DNA of 64,000 nucleotides from DATBLE01 sp963764565 (GCA_963764565.1 CAVXTD010000029.1:8673-72672), one strand, 5' to 3'; shown: positions 27,501-35,795, counted from the stretch's first letter. Made by a program: numbers and translations. The notes: generated from the letters alone by a model not told the origin.

Positions 27501-28597
27501 AGAAAATATGCGAGGGCGGAGAGTGAGGGCACGGGCACAGAGGCGCGCTTGGGCGGGCGAGCGTGAGGTTGAGTGCTTGCTAGGAGAGGCTTGGAGCGGG
27601 CTGATGGGAATCTATAGTGGAACTTCTTTGCGCGGGACGGTGTGGAACTTTTGGCGCTGGGACGGTGTGGAACTTTTGGCGCTGGGACGGTGTGGAACTT
27701 TTGGCGCTGGGACGGTGTGGAACTTTTGGCGCTGGGACGGTGTGGAACTTTTGGCGGGGGCTTGGTGATACGGATGATGCGATAAGGTGGGGCGGGGGGC
27801 GGTGGATGCGAGCAGGCGGCGATGGCGACGGAGGCTGGTGGTGAGGGCGATGCTTATCGTTTGCTTTGTGGATGGATTATGGACGAAGGCTAGGAGGCGC
27901 GAGCGTATGTGTTGTGCGAGCTGTACTGTAGCGCGAAGTACGCTGGGGCGTGGAATGGCGGCTGCTCGCGGACTGTCGGAGGAGGTACGCGAGGTTTGCG
28001 CTTGCGCGCGCGCGCTTGAAGGGGGAGGTGTTAGGCTGATGCGATCGATATCGTGCGAAGGGTGGTGCGATGGGTGATGACGCGCTGGGCGACACGCACA
28101 TCGCGTGCGCGGAGGGGGACAGCTTCGGCGAGATGGCTCTGGTAGCGGCGCGCGCGCGCGCACGGTGCAGCGCTGAGGAAGCGGAGACGTTTGCCTCTAT
28201 AGCGGGACTTAGCGCTTGCGGGCGAGCACGCGAGCGTGAACGAGGCACGATCGTGTTTTGGCGGCGGAGGTGGCGGCAGAACGAGCGGCTGCTGAAGCCT
28301 CTACGCTCTGTGAGAAGCGCGTTGCGACGCTGCTGAGCTGCTGAGACGTATCGCGACGCGACGGCGAGATCGCTGAAGGAAGTGCTTGCGGAGATGGCGG
28401 CACACGCGCGCGACGCTGAACAGGTCTGCGCGCGAACAGGAGCGCGGCACGCTCGACTCCGGCGGGGGAGAACGATCCTCCTCGACGAGGAGATCGCCCG
28501 CCGCGCCAGGTGACGCCGAGGGTTACGGCTGGACCACCGCGGCTTGGCGCTGCTCTCCCGACAGAATTCGAAATGACAGGTTCTTGTCGGCGCTCGG
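27501..28597. other. 1.1 kb of atypical DNA with little coding signal
   Basis: On the + strand G clearly outnumbers C for most of this stretch, and AT-richer patches occur (for example near 27510, 27610 and 27850), unlike flanking genes. It holds a 25-bp tandem array (27634-27758). One short + frame at 28070-28336 includes AEGDSFGEMALV, which resembles the core of a cyclic-nucleotide-binding domain, but the rest looks random. Other open frames here have no recognisable domain. I see no transposase, integrase or replication gene. Confidence 0.6.
27634..27758. repeat. Five tandem copies of a 25-bp unit
   Basis: Unit core GGTGTGGAACTTTTGG within a 25-bp period. Copies start at 27634, 27659, 27684, 27709 and 27734, the first four identical and the last differing only in its final bases. 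A partial, diverged unit (GTGGAACTTCTTTGCGC) precedes at 27617-27633. The period is not a multiple of three, so it is not a coding repeat. There are no spacers, so it is not CRISPR. The arrangement resembles plasmid iterons or a minisatellite. Confidence 0.95.
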
Positions 28598-31500
28598 ATG
28601 ATTGGAGATAGTGCGCCGGTGAGGGCACTGCCGCGCGGCACGGTCACGCTTCTCTTTACGGACATCGAGGGTTCGACGCGGCTCCTGCACGAGCTGGGAC
28701 GCGACCGATACGTGCAAGCCCTCGAGCATCACCGCCGATTGCTGCGCGCTTCCTTCAGCCACAACGGCGGAGTCGAGGTCGAGGCCCAGGGGGACAGCTT
28801 CTTCTTTGCGTTCCCCTACGCGCGGGACGCGGTCGCGGCAGCAGCCGATGCCCAGCGGGTCCTCGCCGCCCAGGAGTGGGAGGGGTCGGCGGTCCGCGTT
28901 CGGATGGGAATCCATACCGGCGAGCCCGCCATCTCGGACGGCCTCTACGCCGGGCTCGACGTCCACCGCGCGGCTCGCGTGATGAGCGTCGCTCACGGCG
29001 GGCAAGTCGTTCTCTCTGGCCGAACGACCGACTTCGTCGTGGGTGAGCTGCCCGAGGGGCTTTCGGTGAGACGACTCGGAACGTTCCTGCTGAAGGACTT
29101 CAACCGCGGTGAACCACTCACGCAGCTGGTTATCGAAGGCCTTCCGTCCACGTTCCCGAAGCTCCGTGCCGAACGTCAGGCGTCGGAGCTGACCAGGCTC
29201 CTACCGAGACCGGTGCGCCGGCATCCGTGGATCGCAGCGACCGTGGCTGCTCTAGCGGCCGTCGGCGTCGTTCTCCCTCTCACGCTGCTCGGACCAGCCC
29301 CGGTTCGGCTCGAGGCGAACGCGCTTGCGGAGCTCGACGCACGCAGCGGGCACGTGCTCGGCGTCGTCCCAGTGGGAGACACACCCTCGGCGATCACGTC
29401 GTCGCCATCAGACGGCGCATTGTGGGTCGCGAACGCGGGAGAGGCGACCATCTCCCGCGTCGACAGCAAGAAGGCCCGCGTTGTGCGCACGATCCCGATG
29501 CCGGGCACGCCGCTTGGAGTGGTCAGGGGAGGCGACTCCGTCTGGGTCGTGAACAGCGACCTCGCGGCCGCTCACTCGACCCTCAGCCGGATCGACCTGC
29601 ACTACCACCGCGTCACGGCCACGATCTCGCTGCCCTCGACGATCCTGATCGGATCGGGTGCCGGCGTCACGTGGGACGGCCGCAACGTCTGGGCCGTCAC
29701 GCAGGCCGGCAGCGCCTACCGCGTCAGCGCCGCGACGAACCGGATCACTGCGGCAGTGCCCGTTGGCGAAGACCCGACCTCGATCGTCGCCGCAGGGGAG
29801 GCGGTCTGGGTCGCGAACCGGGGTGACGCGAGCGTTAGCCGCATCGAGCCGCCCGGGACGGTCACCGGAACGGTCCCGGTCGGTTCGAGCCCGGACGCGA
29901 TCGCTGAGGGAGCAGGGTCGATCTGGGTCGCCGACGCCGGCGAGGACACGGTACGCCGCATCGACTCCCGGACAGCCTCCGTCGTGACGACGATCAAGGT
30001 CGGCAGGGCGCCGAACGCGATCGCCGCGTCGTCGAAGGACGTCTGGGTGGCAAATGGCAGCGACCACACCGTGATGCGCATCGATCCGAAGACGAACCGG
30101 GTCACCACGACCGTCGACCTTGGCTATCCGCCCGCAGCGCTCGCCATTGCCGGGGGACGCGTGTGGGTTGTGCTTCAGGAGGCTCCGAAGCCGTCCGGCG
30201 GCGGTCGCGGTGGCACCGCGCGGGCGGTCGCCTTCGAACCCGGCGCTATCGACTCGGTCGATCCGCCGCTTGCCTACACGATCGTCACCTGGCAGATCGA
30301 GTACGCGACGTGCGCGAAACTCCTCAACTACCCTGATGCCCCGGCGCCCACGGGGTACCGCCTCCGACCGGAGATTGCTCAGGCAATGCCTGACGTCTCG
30401 CAGGACGGGCGCACGTACACCTTCACCATTCGGCCGGGATTCCGCTTCAGCCCACCCTCGAATCAGCAAGTCAACGCGCGATCCTTCAAGTACTCGATCG
30501 AGCGCGCGCTCAACCCGAAGACGAAATCGTTCGCTGCGAACTTCGTCTCCGACCTCGTCGGGCTTGACGCGTTTCGGGCCGGCCGCGCAACTCACATCGC
30601 GGGGATCGTCGCTCGAGGCAACAAGCTGATCGTTCGATTGACACAGCCAGCGGGTGATCTGCCGGCACGCCTCGCGATGCCGTTCTTCTGCCCGGTCCCG
30701 ATCGGAACGCCGATCGACTTCAAAGGCCTGGTCGGCGTCCCCTCAGCGGGCCCGTACTACGTCGCGCGCGCCGTCCCGGGAAAGGATCTGCTCCTGAAGC
30801 GGAACCCGAATTACGGCGGCACGCGACCGCAGCGGCTCGCGGCGATCGACATCACGTTCATGCCCACTGAGAACGCTGCACTGCGTGCGGTGGAGCGCGG
30901 CCGCGCTGACCTCGTGCTGGGAACGATTCGCACGCCCATCCCCGAGCGCTACCGACCACGGTTCTTCCGCGACCCGACGCCGGTCGCGCACTACCTTGCG
31001 CTCAACACGAGTCGGCCGCTCTTCTCCGACGTCCGAGTCCGACGGGCGGTCGCAGCCGCGGTTGACCGAGCCGCGATCGCCGCCTTCGACCCGAATCTTC
31101 AGCCGTCGGAGTCGCTCCTGCCGCCCGGTTTCCCCGGCGAAGACCCACGGAGCGCGTTCGGCATTCACGGCGATCTCGACGCTGCCCGCAAGCTCGTCGG
31201 GCACAGAAAGGCGAGAGCCGTCTTCATGACGTGCAACAAGCCGTTCTGTCTGCAGGAGGCTGCGGCTGTCGCCCACGCGCTCAAACCGCTGGGAATCGAC
31301 GTCGTCGTACAGGCCCTCCCCGTCGACGTGCTGTTCGCGAAGACGACGGCGCGCGGCGCGGCGTTCGACATCACCGACACGGGGTGGGCGATGGACTACG
31401 TCGACCCGGGCGACTTCCTCGTCCCGATCGCACAGGCGAGCGGGATCAAGAGCGCCCAGAGCACGAATGTCGCCTACTTCCACGACCCGGCGATCGAACT

Positions 31501-31708
31501 TGAGCTGTCGCAGGCGCTCAAGGCAAGAGGAGCGGAGCGGGAGCGCGCGTTCGAGCGGATCGAATGGGATCTCCGCACGAGGCTCGTCCCATACGTCGCG
31601 TACGCGGCGGAAACGCGCGGAAACCTCTTCTCCGTGCGCCTCGGCTGCCATGTCGCCAATCCGGTCTACTACGGGGCGGATCTCGCTGCGCTCTGCATTC
31701 GGAGCTAG
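28598..31708 (+). CDS. Membrane-anchored class III cyclase/beta-propeller/peptide-binding-protein (SBP_bac_5) fusion
   Basis: 1036 residues, one intact frame. Residues ~14-180: cyclase domain (TVTLLFTDIEGSTRLLHELG; EAQGDSFFFAF; GLDVHRAARVMSVAHGGQVVLS). Residues ~218-240: one membrane helix (PWIAATVAALAAVGVVLPLTLL). Residues ~245-520: repeated WVAN/WVVN...VSRID beta-propeller units of YVTN type. Residues ~540-1030: an oligopeptide/nickel-type solute-binding protein (LRPEIAQAMPDVSQDGRTYT, FTIRPGFRFSP, ALNTSRPLFSDVRVRRAVAAA). Cyclase inside and sensor outside is the predicted topology. Both metal Asp are present, but the transition-state Asn is His. No ABC permease is adjacent, so it is more likely a receptor than a transporter part. 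Start by ATG at 28598. Confidence 0.85.
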   Translation: MIGDSAPVRALPRGTVTLLFTDIEGSTRLLHELGRDRYVQALEHHRRLLRASFSHNGGVEVEAQGDSFFFAFPYARDAVAAAADAQRVLAAQEWEGSAVRVRMGIHTGEPAISDGLYAGLDVHRAARVMSVAHGGQVVLSGRTTDFVVGELPEGLSVRRLGTFLLKDFNRGEPLTQLVIEGLPSTFPKLRAERQASELTRLLPRPVRRHPWIAATVAALAAVGVVLPLTLLGPAPVRLEANALAELDARSGHVLGVVPVGDTPSAITSSPSDGALWVANAGEATISRVDSKKARVVRTIPMPGTPLGVVRGGDSVWVVNSDLAAAHSTLSRIDLHYHRVTATISLPSTILIGSGAGVTWDGRNVWAVTQAGSAYRVSAATNRITAAVPVGEDPTSIVAAGEAVWVANRGDASVSRIEPPGTVTGTVPVGSSPDAIAEGAGSIWVADAGEDTVRRIDSRTASVVTTIKVGRAPNAIAASSKDVWVANGSDHTVMRIDPKTNRVTTTVDLGYPPAALAIAGGRVWVVLQEAPKPSGGGRGGTARAVAFEPGAIDSVDPPLAYTIVTWQIEYATCAKLLNYPDAPAPTGYRLRPEIAQAMPDVSQDGRTYTFTIRPGFRFSPPSNQQVNARSFKYSIERALNPKTKSFAANFVSDLVGLDAFRAGRATHIAGIVARGNKLIVRLTQPAGDLPARLAMPFFCPVPIGTPIDFKGLVGVPSAGPYYVARAVPGKDLLLKRNPNYGGTRPQRLAAIDITFMPTENAALRAVERGRADLVLGTIRTPIPERYRPRFFRDPTPVAHYLALNTSRPLFSDVRVRRAVAAAVDRAAIAAFDPNLQPSESLLPPGFPGEDPRSAFGIHGDLDAARKLVGHRKARAVFMTCNKPFCLQEAAAVAHALKPLGIDVVVQALPVDVLFAKTTARGAAFDITDTGWAMDYVDPGDFLVPIAQASGIKSAQSTNVAYFHDPAIELELSQALKARGAERERAFERIEWDLRTRLVPYVAYAAETRGNLFSVRLGCHVANPVYYGADLAALCIRS

Positions 31709-31717
31709 CGTCTCATC

Positions 31718-31757
31718 GCGAAGAGTGGGCGTGCGCCCGCCCACTTGGCATCTTCGC
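31718..31757 (+). terminator. Strong hairpin downstream of the cyclase-SBP gene
   Basis: Outer arms GCGAAG/CTTCGC and inner arms AGTGGGCG/CGCCCACT around TGCGCC, starting 10 bp after the stop codon. A likely intrinsic terminator, although without a T tract. Confidence 0.6.
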
Positions 31758-32194
31758 TACAAAGGTGGACGATCGGCGCTTCCCGCGCGGTCACAAGTGG
31801 AAGCTCGGCTGGCTCGATCCGGCTGAGATTTACTGGCCACGGACGGATCGGCTTACCGTGTCCGAGTGACCCGGAAGTGAGAAGGCTCAGCGAGCGGCGA
31901 TGCAAGGTTCGAGCTCGGCGTGCGGCCCTTCGGCGGGTTAAGGTTCGGGACATGTGGGATGTCCTTAAATGGTAGAACGACGCGCTGAGCGTCGCTTGGT
32001 GGGCGTCGGTCGCCTTCGCGGATCTTGGCGATCATCGCGGCCTGGAGCCGGGCCGCCCACAAGCAGCGCGGAGCGCCCCGAAGGCTGGTGCGCTGACGAC
32101 GAGCCGCAGCTTCAAGGCCAACGTGCGATAGGCTCGCTCAGCTCCGACGGAAGGAGCCTGCGTCGAGCCTGGACGCGGCGGAGGAGCGCAGCCG
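31758..32194. other. Intergenic stretch before epimerase copy 2
   Basis: 437 bp. A + strand frame ending at 31869 reads RFPRGHKWKLGWLDPAEIYWP, which looks coding-like but is only about 34 codons and is unrecognised; it may be a gene remnant. A small CGACGC/GCGTCG hairpin lies near 31980. Otherwise I see nothing functional. Confidence 0.4.
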
Positions 32195-33061
32195 GTGCGT
32201 GTCTACCTCACGGGAGCAAGCGGCTTCGTCGGCGGGCACGTCGCCCGTGAGTTGCGCGAGCGCGGCGCGGATGTCCGCGACGGCTGGGTCGACGTCCTCG
32301 ACGTCGATCGCTTGCGCCGAGCCGTTTCCGGCTGCGAGGCCGTCGTCCACGTCGCGGCGCTCTACAGCTTCACCGCTGCGGCCCGCGAGCTCGAGCTGGT
32401 CAACGTGCAGGGCACGCGGAACGTCATCGAGGCGTGCCGTGCCGAAGGCGTGTCCCGCCTCGTGGCGACGAGCTCGTGCGCGACCTGCGGTCCCGTCCCC
32501 GGCCGGCAGGCGACCGAAGACGACTCGCCGCCCGCGTGGGAGCTGGCCGTCCCCTACAAGCGCACGAAGCTGGAGGCCGAGCGGCTCGTGCTCGCGGCGG
32601 GCGGTGTCTGCGTCAACCCGACAACCCCGGTGGGGGACGGCGACCGTGCGCCGACGCCGACGGGAGCGATGATCCGGGGCGTTGCGACGGGCCGCTACCG
32701 CGCGTACCCCCGGATCGGCGTCAACGTCGTCGACGTGCGCGACGTCGCCCGCGGCCACGTGCTCGCGCTCGAGCACGGCCGACCCGGCGAGCGCTACCTG
32801 ATCGGCGGGGTCGACTTGACGCTGCGCGAGCTGTTCGCCGCCGTCGCAGACCTCGCCGGGCGGCCACGCCCGCGCATCGCGGTGCCCTATGCGGCGATCC
32901 GGGCCGGCGCGGCGCTCGGGCTCGTGAACCGAAACGAGGCGATTCTGGCGAGGACGCCGGCGTACTTCTCGTCGGCGAAGGCAGAGCAGGAGCTGGGGTA
33001 TCGGCCGGGCCCGGTCGAGCCGGCGCTGAAGCGTGCCGTGGACGAAGTCCGATCAGGCTGA
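32195..33061 (+). CDS. NAD-dependent epimerase/dehydratase, copy 2 (intact)
   Basis: 288-residue extended SDR. MRVYLTGASGFVGGHVARELRER binds NAD; ATSSCATCG and YKRTKLEAERL (YxxxK) form the active site; GVNVVDVRDVARGHVLALE and RYLIGGVDLTLRELFAAVA are typical of HpnA-like epimerases. GTG at 32195. It overlaps the convergent MFS-cNMP gene by 9 bp. Near-identical to the frameshifted copy at 26498 with most differences in the first half, suggesting recent duplication or gene conversion. The sugar substrate is not deducible. Confidence 0.85.
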   Translation: MRVYLTGASGFVGGHVARELRERGADVRDGWVDVLDVDRLRRAVSGCEAVVHVAALYSFTAAARELELVNVQGTRNVIEACRAEGVSRLVATSSCATCGPVPGRQATEDDSPPAWELAVPYKRTKLEAERLVLAAGGVCVNPTTPVGDGDRAPTPTGAMIRGVATGRYRAYPRIGVNVVDVRDVARGHVLALEHGRPGERYLIGGVDLTLRELFAAVADLAGRPRPRIAVPYAAIRAGAALGLVNRNEAILARTPAYFSSAKAEQELGYRPGPVEPALKRAVDEVRSG

Positions 33062-33188
33062 GCGCGCCGGCCGCGAGGTTGCGAGCCGCGCACCCACGAC
33101 CGCATCGGCCGCGCGGGCGCTCGGCGGGCTCGCGGTGACCGCGTCGAGGAAAGCTTCGCGACTGAGCGCGTACAGGCTCGACGCGTCG
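32195..33188. repeat. Right copy of the ~1-kb direct repeat
   Basis: Matches 26507-27500 in the same orientation, offset by about 5.69 kb. It includes epimerase copy 2 and the 3' end of the intact MFS-cNMP gene. A block of more than 100 bp in the second half (from GGCGGTGTCTGCGTCAACCC) is identical in both copies. Confidence 0.9.
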
Positions 33189-34720
33189 CGGGCTGTGACC
33201 GACGCGGTGCGGGGCACGTTGCGGAGGAGCGCGATCTCTCCGAAGGAGTCTCCGGGGCCGAGCGACCCGGCCGGGCTTCCGTCCACGGTCACTTCCAGCT
33301 TCCCCGAGCCGATGACGTAGAACCGGTCGCCACGGTCGCCCTGGCGAACCACCTCCGTCCCCGCCGGAGCGCTGAGCAGCTCGAGCTGCGCCGCGAGTCG
33401 CTCGAGCGCGGGTCCCGGCAGCGGCGCGAAGATCGGGTTCCGGGCAAGCAGCTCCACCTCGGGGGGCGCCTCCGAGTGGGCGTCGATCGTCACGAGCTGT
33501 CGCCAGGTCAGTGCAGCAACCGCCGGCAGGAAGGCGCCGGTCGCGACGAGCGACCACCGGATCCCGACGGCGTCGATCAGGACCGGGGCGAGCGCGGCGC
33601 CCAGCCCGATCGTTGCGACGAGGAGCATCTCGAGTACGCCGAACACCCGACCGATTACCTCGGGCGGGGCGGTGCGCTGGAGCAGGGTCAGCCCGGCGAC
33701 GTCGACGAGCGTGTTGCCGAGGCCGAGCACGGCGAGCGCCACGAGCGCCACCCACGCGTGCGGCCAGATTCCGATCGCCATGAGCGGCGCGCCCCAGAGG
33801 ATGATCCCGGCACCGAAGTCCGACGCCAGGCGCTTGCGGCCGATGAGCGCGAAGGCCGCAAGGGTACCCACGACCCCGCCGACACCCGAGGCCGCGTTCA
33901 GCAGGCCGACGGACGACTCCCCGCGATGGAGCAGGTCGAGCGCTGTGACGACGACGAGGACGCCCAGCGCGCCGGCGACGAGGGTCTGCGCAGAGTAGAG
34001 GCCGACGACGACACGCAGTTTCCGATCGCCTCCGATCGCCTCGAACCCGGCGACCGCCTCGCGCAGGAAGCTGCCGCGGGGAGTCTCGGGCCCTTCTTCC
34101 CGATGCTTCGCCGGCGGGCGGATGAGCGTGACGAGCGCGGCTCCCCAGACGAACGCGGCGGCCGTGACCAGCATCACGCCGCCCGGGCTCCAGAAGGCGA
34201 GCAGTGCGCCGCCGATCGCCGGGCCGGCGAAGCTGCCGACGCTCTCGATCGTGCTGCGGACGACGTTCGCGGCCGTCAACTCCTCGGGTGTTCGCGCCAG
34301 GTCCGGGAGAAGCGCGGACTCGGCCGGGAGAAACGCCGTGCCGAGAATCGCCGCGAGCCCGGCCAGGCCGTAGACGAGCCATTCGGAGCCGCCGGCGAGC
34401 GCGACGGCCCCGGCCGCTCCGATCGAGCCCGCCCGGCCGAGGTTCGTGACAACGAGGAAAGGGACGCGGGGGAGCCGGTCGGCCAGGGTCGAGGTGAACG
34501 GCGCCGAGATCGCCGCCGGGACCGCGCGGACGAGAGTGACGATACCGACCGCTTTCGCGCCCCCCGCCTCGTACGCGTAGACAGCGAGCGCGACGCTGTA
34601 GGCCCAGAGACCCATGACCGAGCCCATGCCCGCGAGCTGGATCCGCCGCAGGTTCGGGTTGCCGAAGTTGCCCCGAAAGGCGGTGAGCGATTCGCCCAGC
34701 CGCTCGCGCGCGCCGTTCAC
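33053..34720 (-). CDS. MFS transporter with C-terminal cyclic-nucleotide-binding domain
   Basis: 555 residues. Residues ~20-415 form a 12-helix major facilitator of the MFS_3/enterobactin-exporter type (GIVTLVRAVPAAISAPFTSTLADR; GPAIGGALLAFWSPGG; LQRTAPPEVIGRVFGVLEML). From ~435, a cNMP-binding domain: LAAQLELLSAPAGTEVVRQGDRGDRFYVIGSGKLEV and GPGDSFGEIALLRNVPRTASV, the phosphate-binding cassette with its Glu and Arg. Transport may be gated by a cyclic nucleotide, and two cyclase-domain genes lie nearby. The C-terminus is duplicated at 27374. ATG at 34720; intact. Confidence 0.88.
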   Translation of the reverse strand: MNGARERLGESLTAFRGNFGNPNLRRIQLAGMGSVMGLWAYSVALAVYAYEAGGAKAVGIVTLVRAVPAAISAPFTSTLADRLPRVPFLVVTNLGRAGSIGAAGAVALAGGSEWLVYGLAGLAAILGTAFLPAESALLPDLARTPEELTAANVVRSTIESVGSFAGPAIGGALLAFWSPGGVMLVTAAAFVWGAALVTLIRPPAKHREEGPETPRGSFLREAVAGFEAIGGDRKLRVVVGLYSAQTLVAGALGVLVVVTALDLLHRGESSVGLLNAASGVGGVVGTLAAFALIGRKRLASDFGAGIILWGAPLMAIGIWPHAWVALVALAVLGLGNTLVDVAGLTLLQRTAPPEVIGRVFGVLEMLLVATIGLGAALAPVLIDAVGIRWSLVATGAFLPAVAALTWRQLVTIDAHSEAPPEVELLARNPIFAPLPGPALERLAAQLELLSAPAGTEVVRQGDRGDRFYVIGSGKLEVTVDGSPAGSLGPGDSFGEIALLRNVPRTASVTARDASSLYALSREAFLDAVTASPPSARAADAVVGARLATSRPARSA

Positions 34721-34841
34721 CCGACGAGGATCGCAGCGTTTGTTTTCAATTTGAAGAGGATCGTGGGAAGATTCCGTCCGGGTGTACCGTCTAGTACGAC
34801 GAACCGCGATTTGCGGTTAACGGCTCTCAAGGAGGATCACC

Positions 34842-35036
34842 GTGTCGGACGAGCTCGACAAGCAGGCACTTCCGCAGGACGAGGACGGAGGCGACGACGT
34901 CGAGGCGCACAAGAGCTCCGTCGGCAAGACCTCGGTCGGCAAGACCTCCGTCGGCGAGACCGACGAGGGCGACGACGTCGAGGCGCACAAGAACTCCATC
35001 GGCAAGAGCTCCATCGGCAAGGCGAGTATCGGCTAG
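34842..35036 (+). CDS. Small repetitive peptide with GDDVEAHK and SVGK/SIGK repeats
   Basis: 64 residues from GTG 34842, with a textbook AAGGAGG seven bases upstream, so surely translated. Layout: an acidic leader (SDELDKQALPQDED), GDDVEAHK, then SSVGKTSVGKTSVG, a second GDDVEAHK, then NSIGKSSIGKASIG and stop. Two near-duplicate modules of acidic spacer plus three [ST]-[VI]-G-K turns. No Cys, no membrane segment. A terminator follows. It resembles modular precursor peptides (leader plus repeated cores), but I know no named family. An S8 protease gene lies 0.75 kb away on the other strand. Confidence 0.75.
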   Translation: MSDELDKQALPQDEDGGDDVEAHKSSVGKTSVGKTSVGETDEGDDVEAHKNSIGKSSIGKASIG

Positions 35037-35062
35037 CCGCGCTCCAGAATCGGTTCGAACCG

Positions 35063-35089
35063 AACGAGCCCGGCCAGGCCGGGCTCGTT
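35063..35089. terminator. Bidirectional hairpin between the repeat-peptide gene and the GAF gene
   Basis: 13-bp arms AACGAGCCCGGCC and GGCCGGGCTCGTT meeting at one A, followed by CTCGTTT on the + side. It sits between two convergent stops (35036 and 35096), so it can serve both. Confidence 0.8.
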
Positions 35090-35095
35090 CTCGTT

Positions 35096-35795
35096 TCAGG
35101 ACCGCTTCAGCACGGCGGCAAGCGCCTCGAGCAGCCTCTGCGCCTCGGGCTGGGCCTCTTCGTCCATCGCCGACAGGGCGGTTGCAACCCGGGCGACCAC
35201 GCTCAGGCGGTCGTCGCGTGTGAGTGCTGCCTCCGCCTCGCGGGCCCGCCGGAGCAAGTCGAGCGCGATCGCAGCCTGCGACGCGAAGAGGCCGAGCAGC
35301 TCCATCTCCGCGAGCGTGAACCGCGACTGCCGGTCGAGCACCTCGAGCACGCCGAGCGCCCGCTCGTCGTGGAGGAGCGGCACGGCCATCAGCCCCTGCG
35401 GCACGTAGCCGGTGTCCTCGGCGACGTCCTTGGCGAAGCGCGGGTCGCGCTGCGACGTCCTCGATCACGAGCGGCGTGCGGGTCGCGAGCACCCAGCCGG
35501 CGACGCCGGTGCCCGCCGGGAAGCGCTTGCCGATCAGGTTCTCCTCGCCCTCGCCGACCACTGCCTCGAAGACGAGCTCGTTCGTCGCCTCGTCGAGGAG
35601 TAGGACCGACGACGCCTTGGCGGCGAAGATCGCGCGTGCGACCTCGACGACGGAGCGGAGCAGCTCGCGGAAGCGTTCCTCGGAGCCGAGCGCCGCGGCG
35701 GCGACCGCCGCGCGAAGATCCCGCTCCGGCGCCGGCAACGCCCGCCCCTCCGCTCCTTGGTCGCCTCCGTCGAGCCTACGGCGTCGGTCGGTCAT
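35096..35795 (-). CDS. GAF-domain protein (one frameshift)
   Basis: About 232 residues. After a repeat-derived N-terminus, ERFRELLRSVVEVARAIFAAKASSVLLLDEATNELVFEAVVGEG...GKRFPAGTGVAGWVLATRTPLVIEDV is a GAF sensor domain. A shift near 35455 leads to YVPQGLMAVPLLHDERALGVLEVLDRQSRF (the second GAF half) and a helical tail that could dimerise. The ATG at 35795 overlaps the S8 protease stop (ATGA), so the two are co-translated. The ligand is unknown. Confidence 0.8.
35718..35784. repeat. Copy A of a ~65-bp GC-rich dispersed repeat (in GAF gene)
   Basis: Starts CCCGCTCCGGCGCCGGCAA and ends CTCCGTCGAGCCTACG. Closely matches 58428-58497 (inside paaC) and 45348-45416 (intergenic). Here it lies at the 5' end of the GAF gene and encodes, on the minus strand, roughly residues 4-26 of that protein. 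Confidence 0.75.

Noticed and set aside
27634..27758. CRISPR array
   Set aside because: Units are contiguous with no spacers and there are no cas genes; it is a tandem repeat.
27877..28665. 262-codon minus-strand gene in the atypical region
   Set aside because: Serine/arginine-rich without any motif and overlaps the start of the cyclase fusion; likely a by-product of strand skew.
35045..35062. tRNA-like GGTTCGAACC segment
   Set aside because: Only a T-loop-like sequence; no acceptor, D or anticodon stems can be formed around it.
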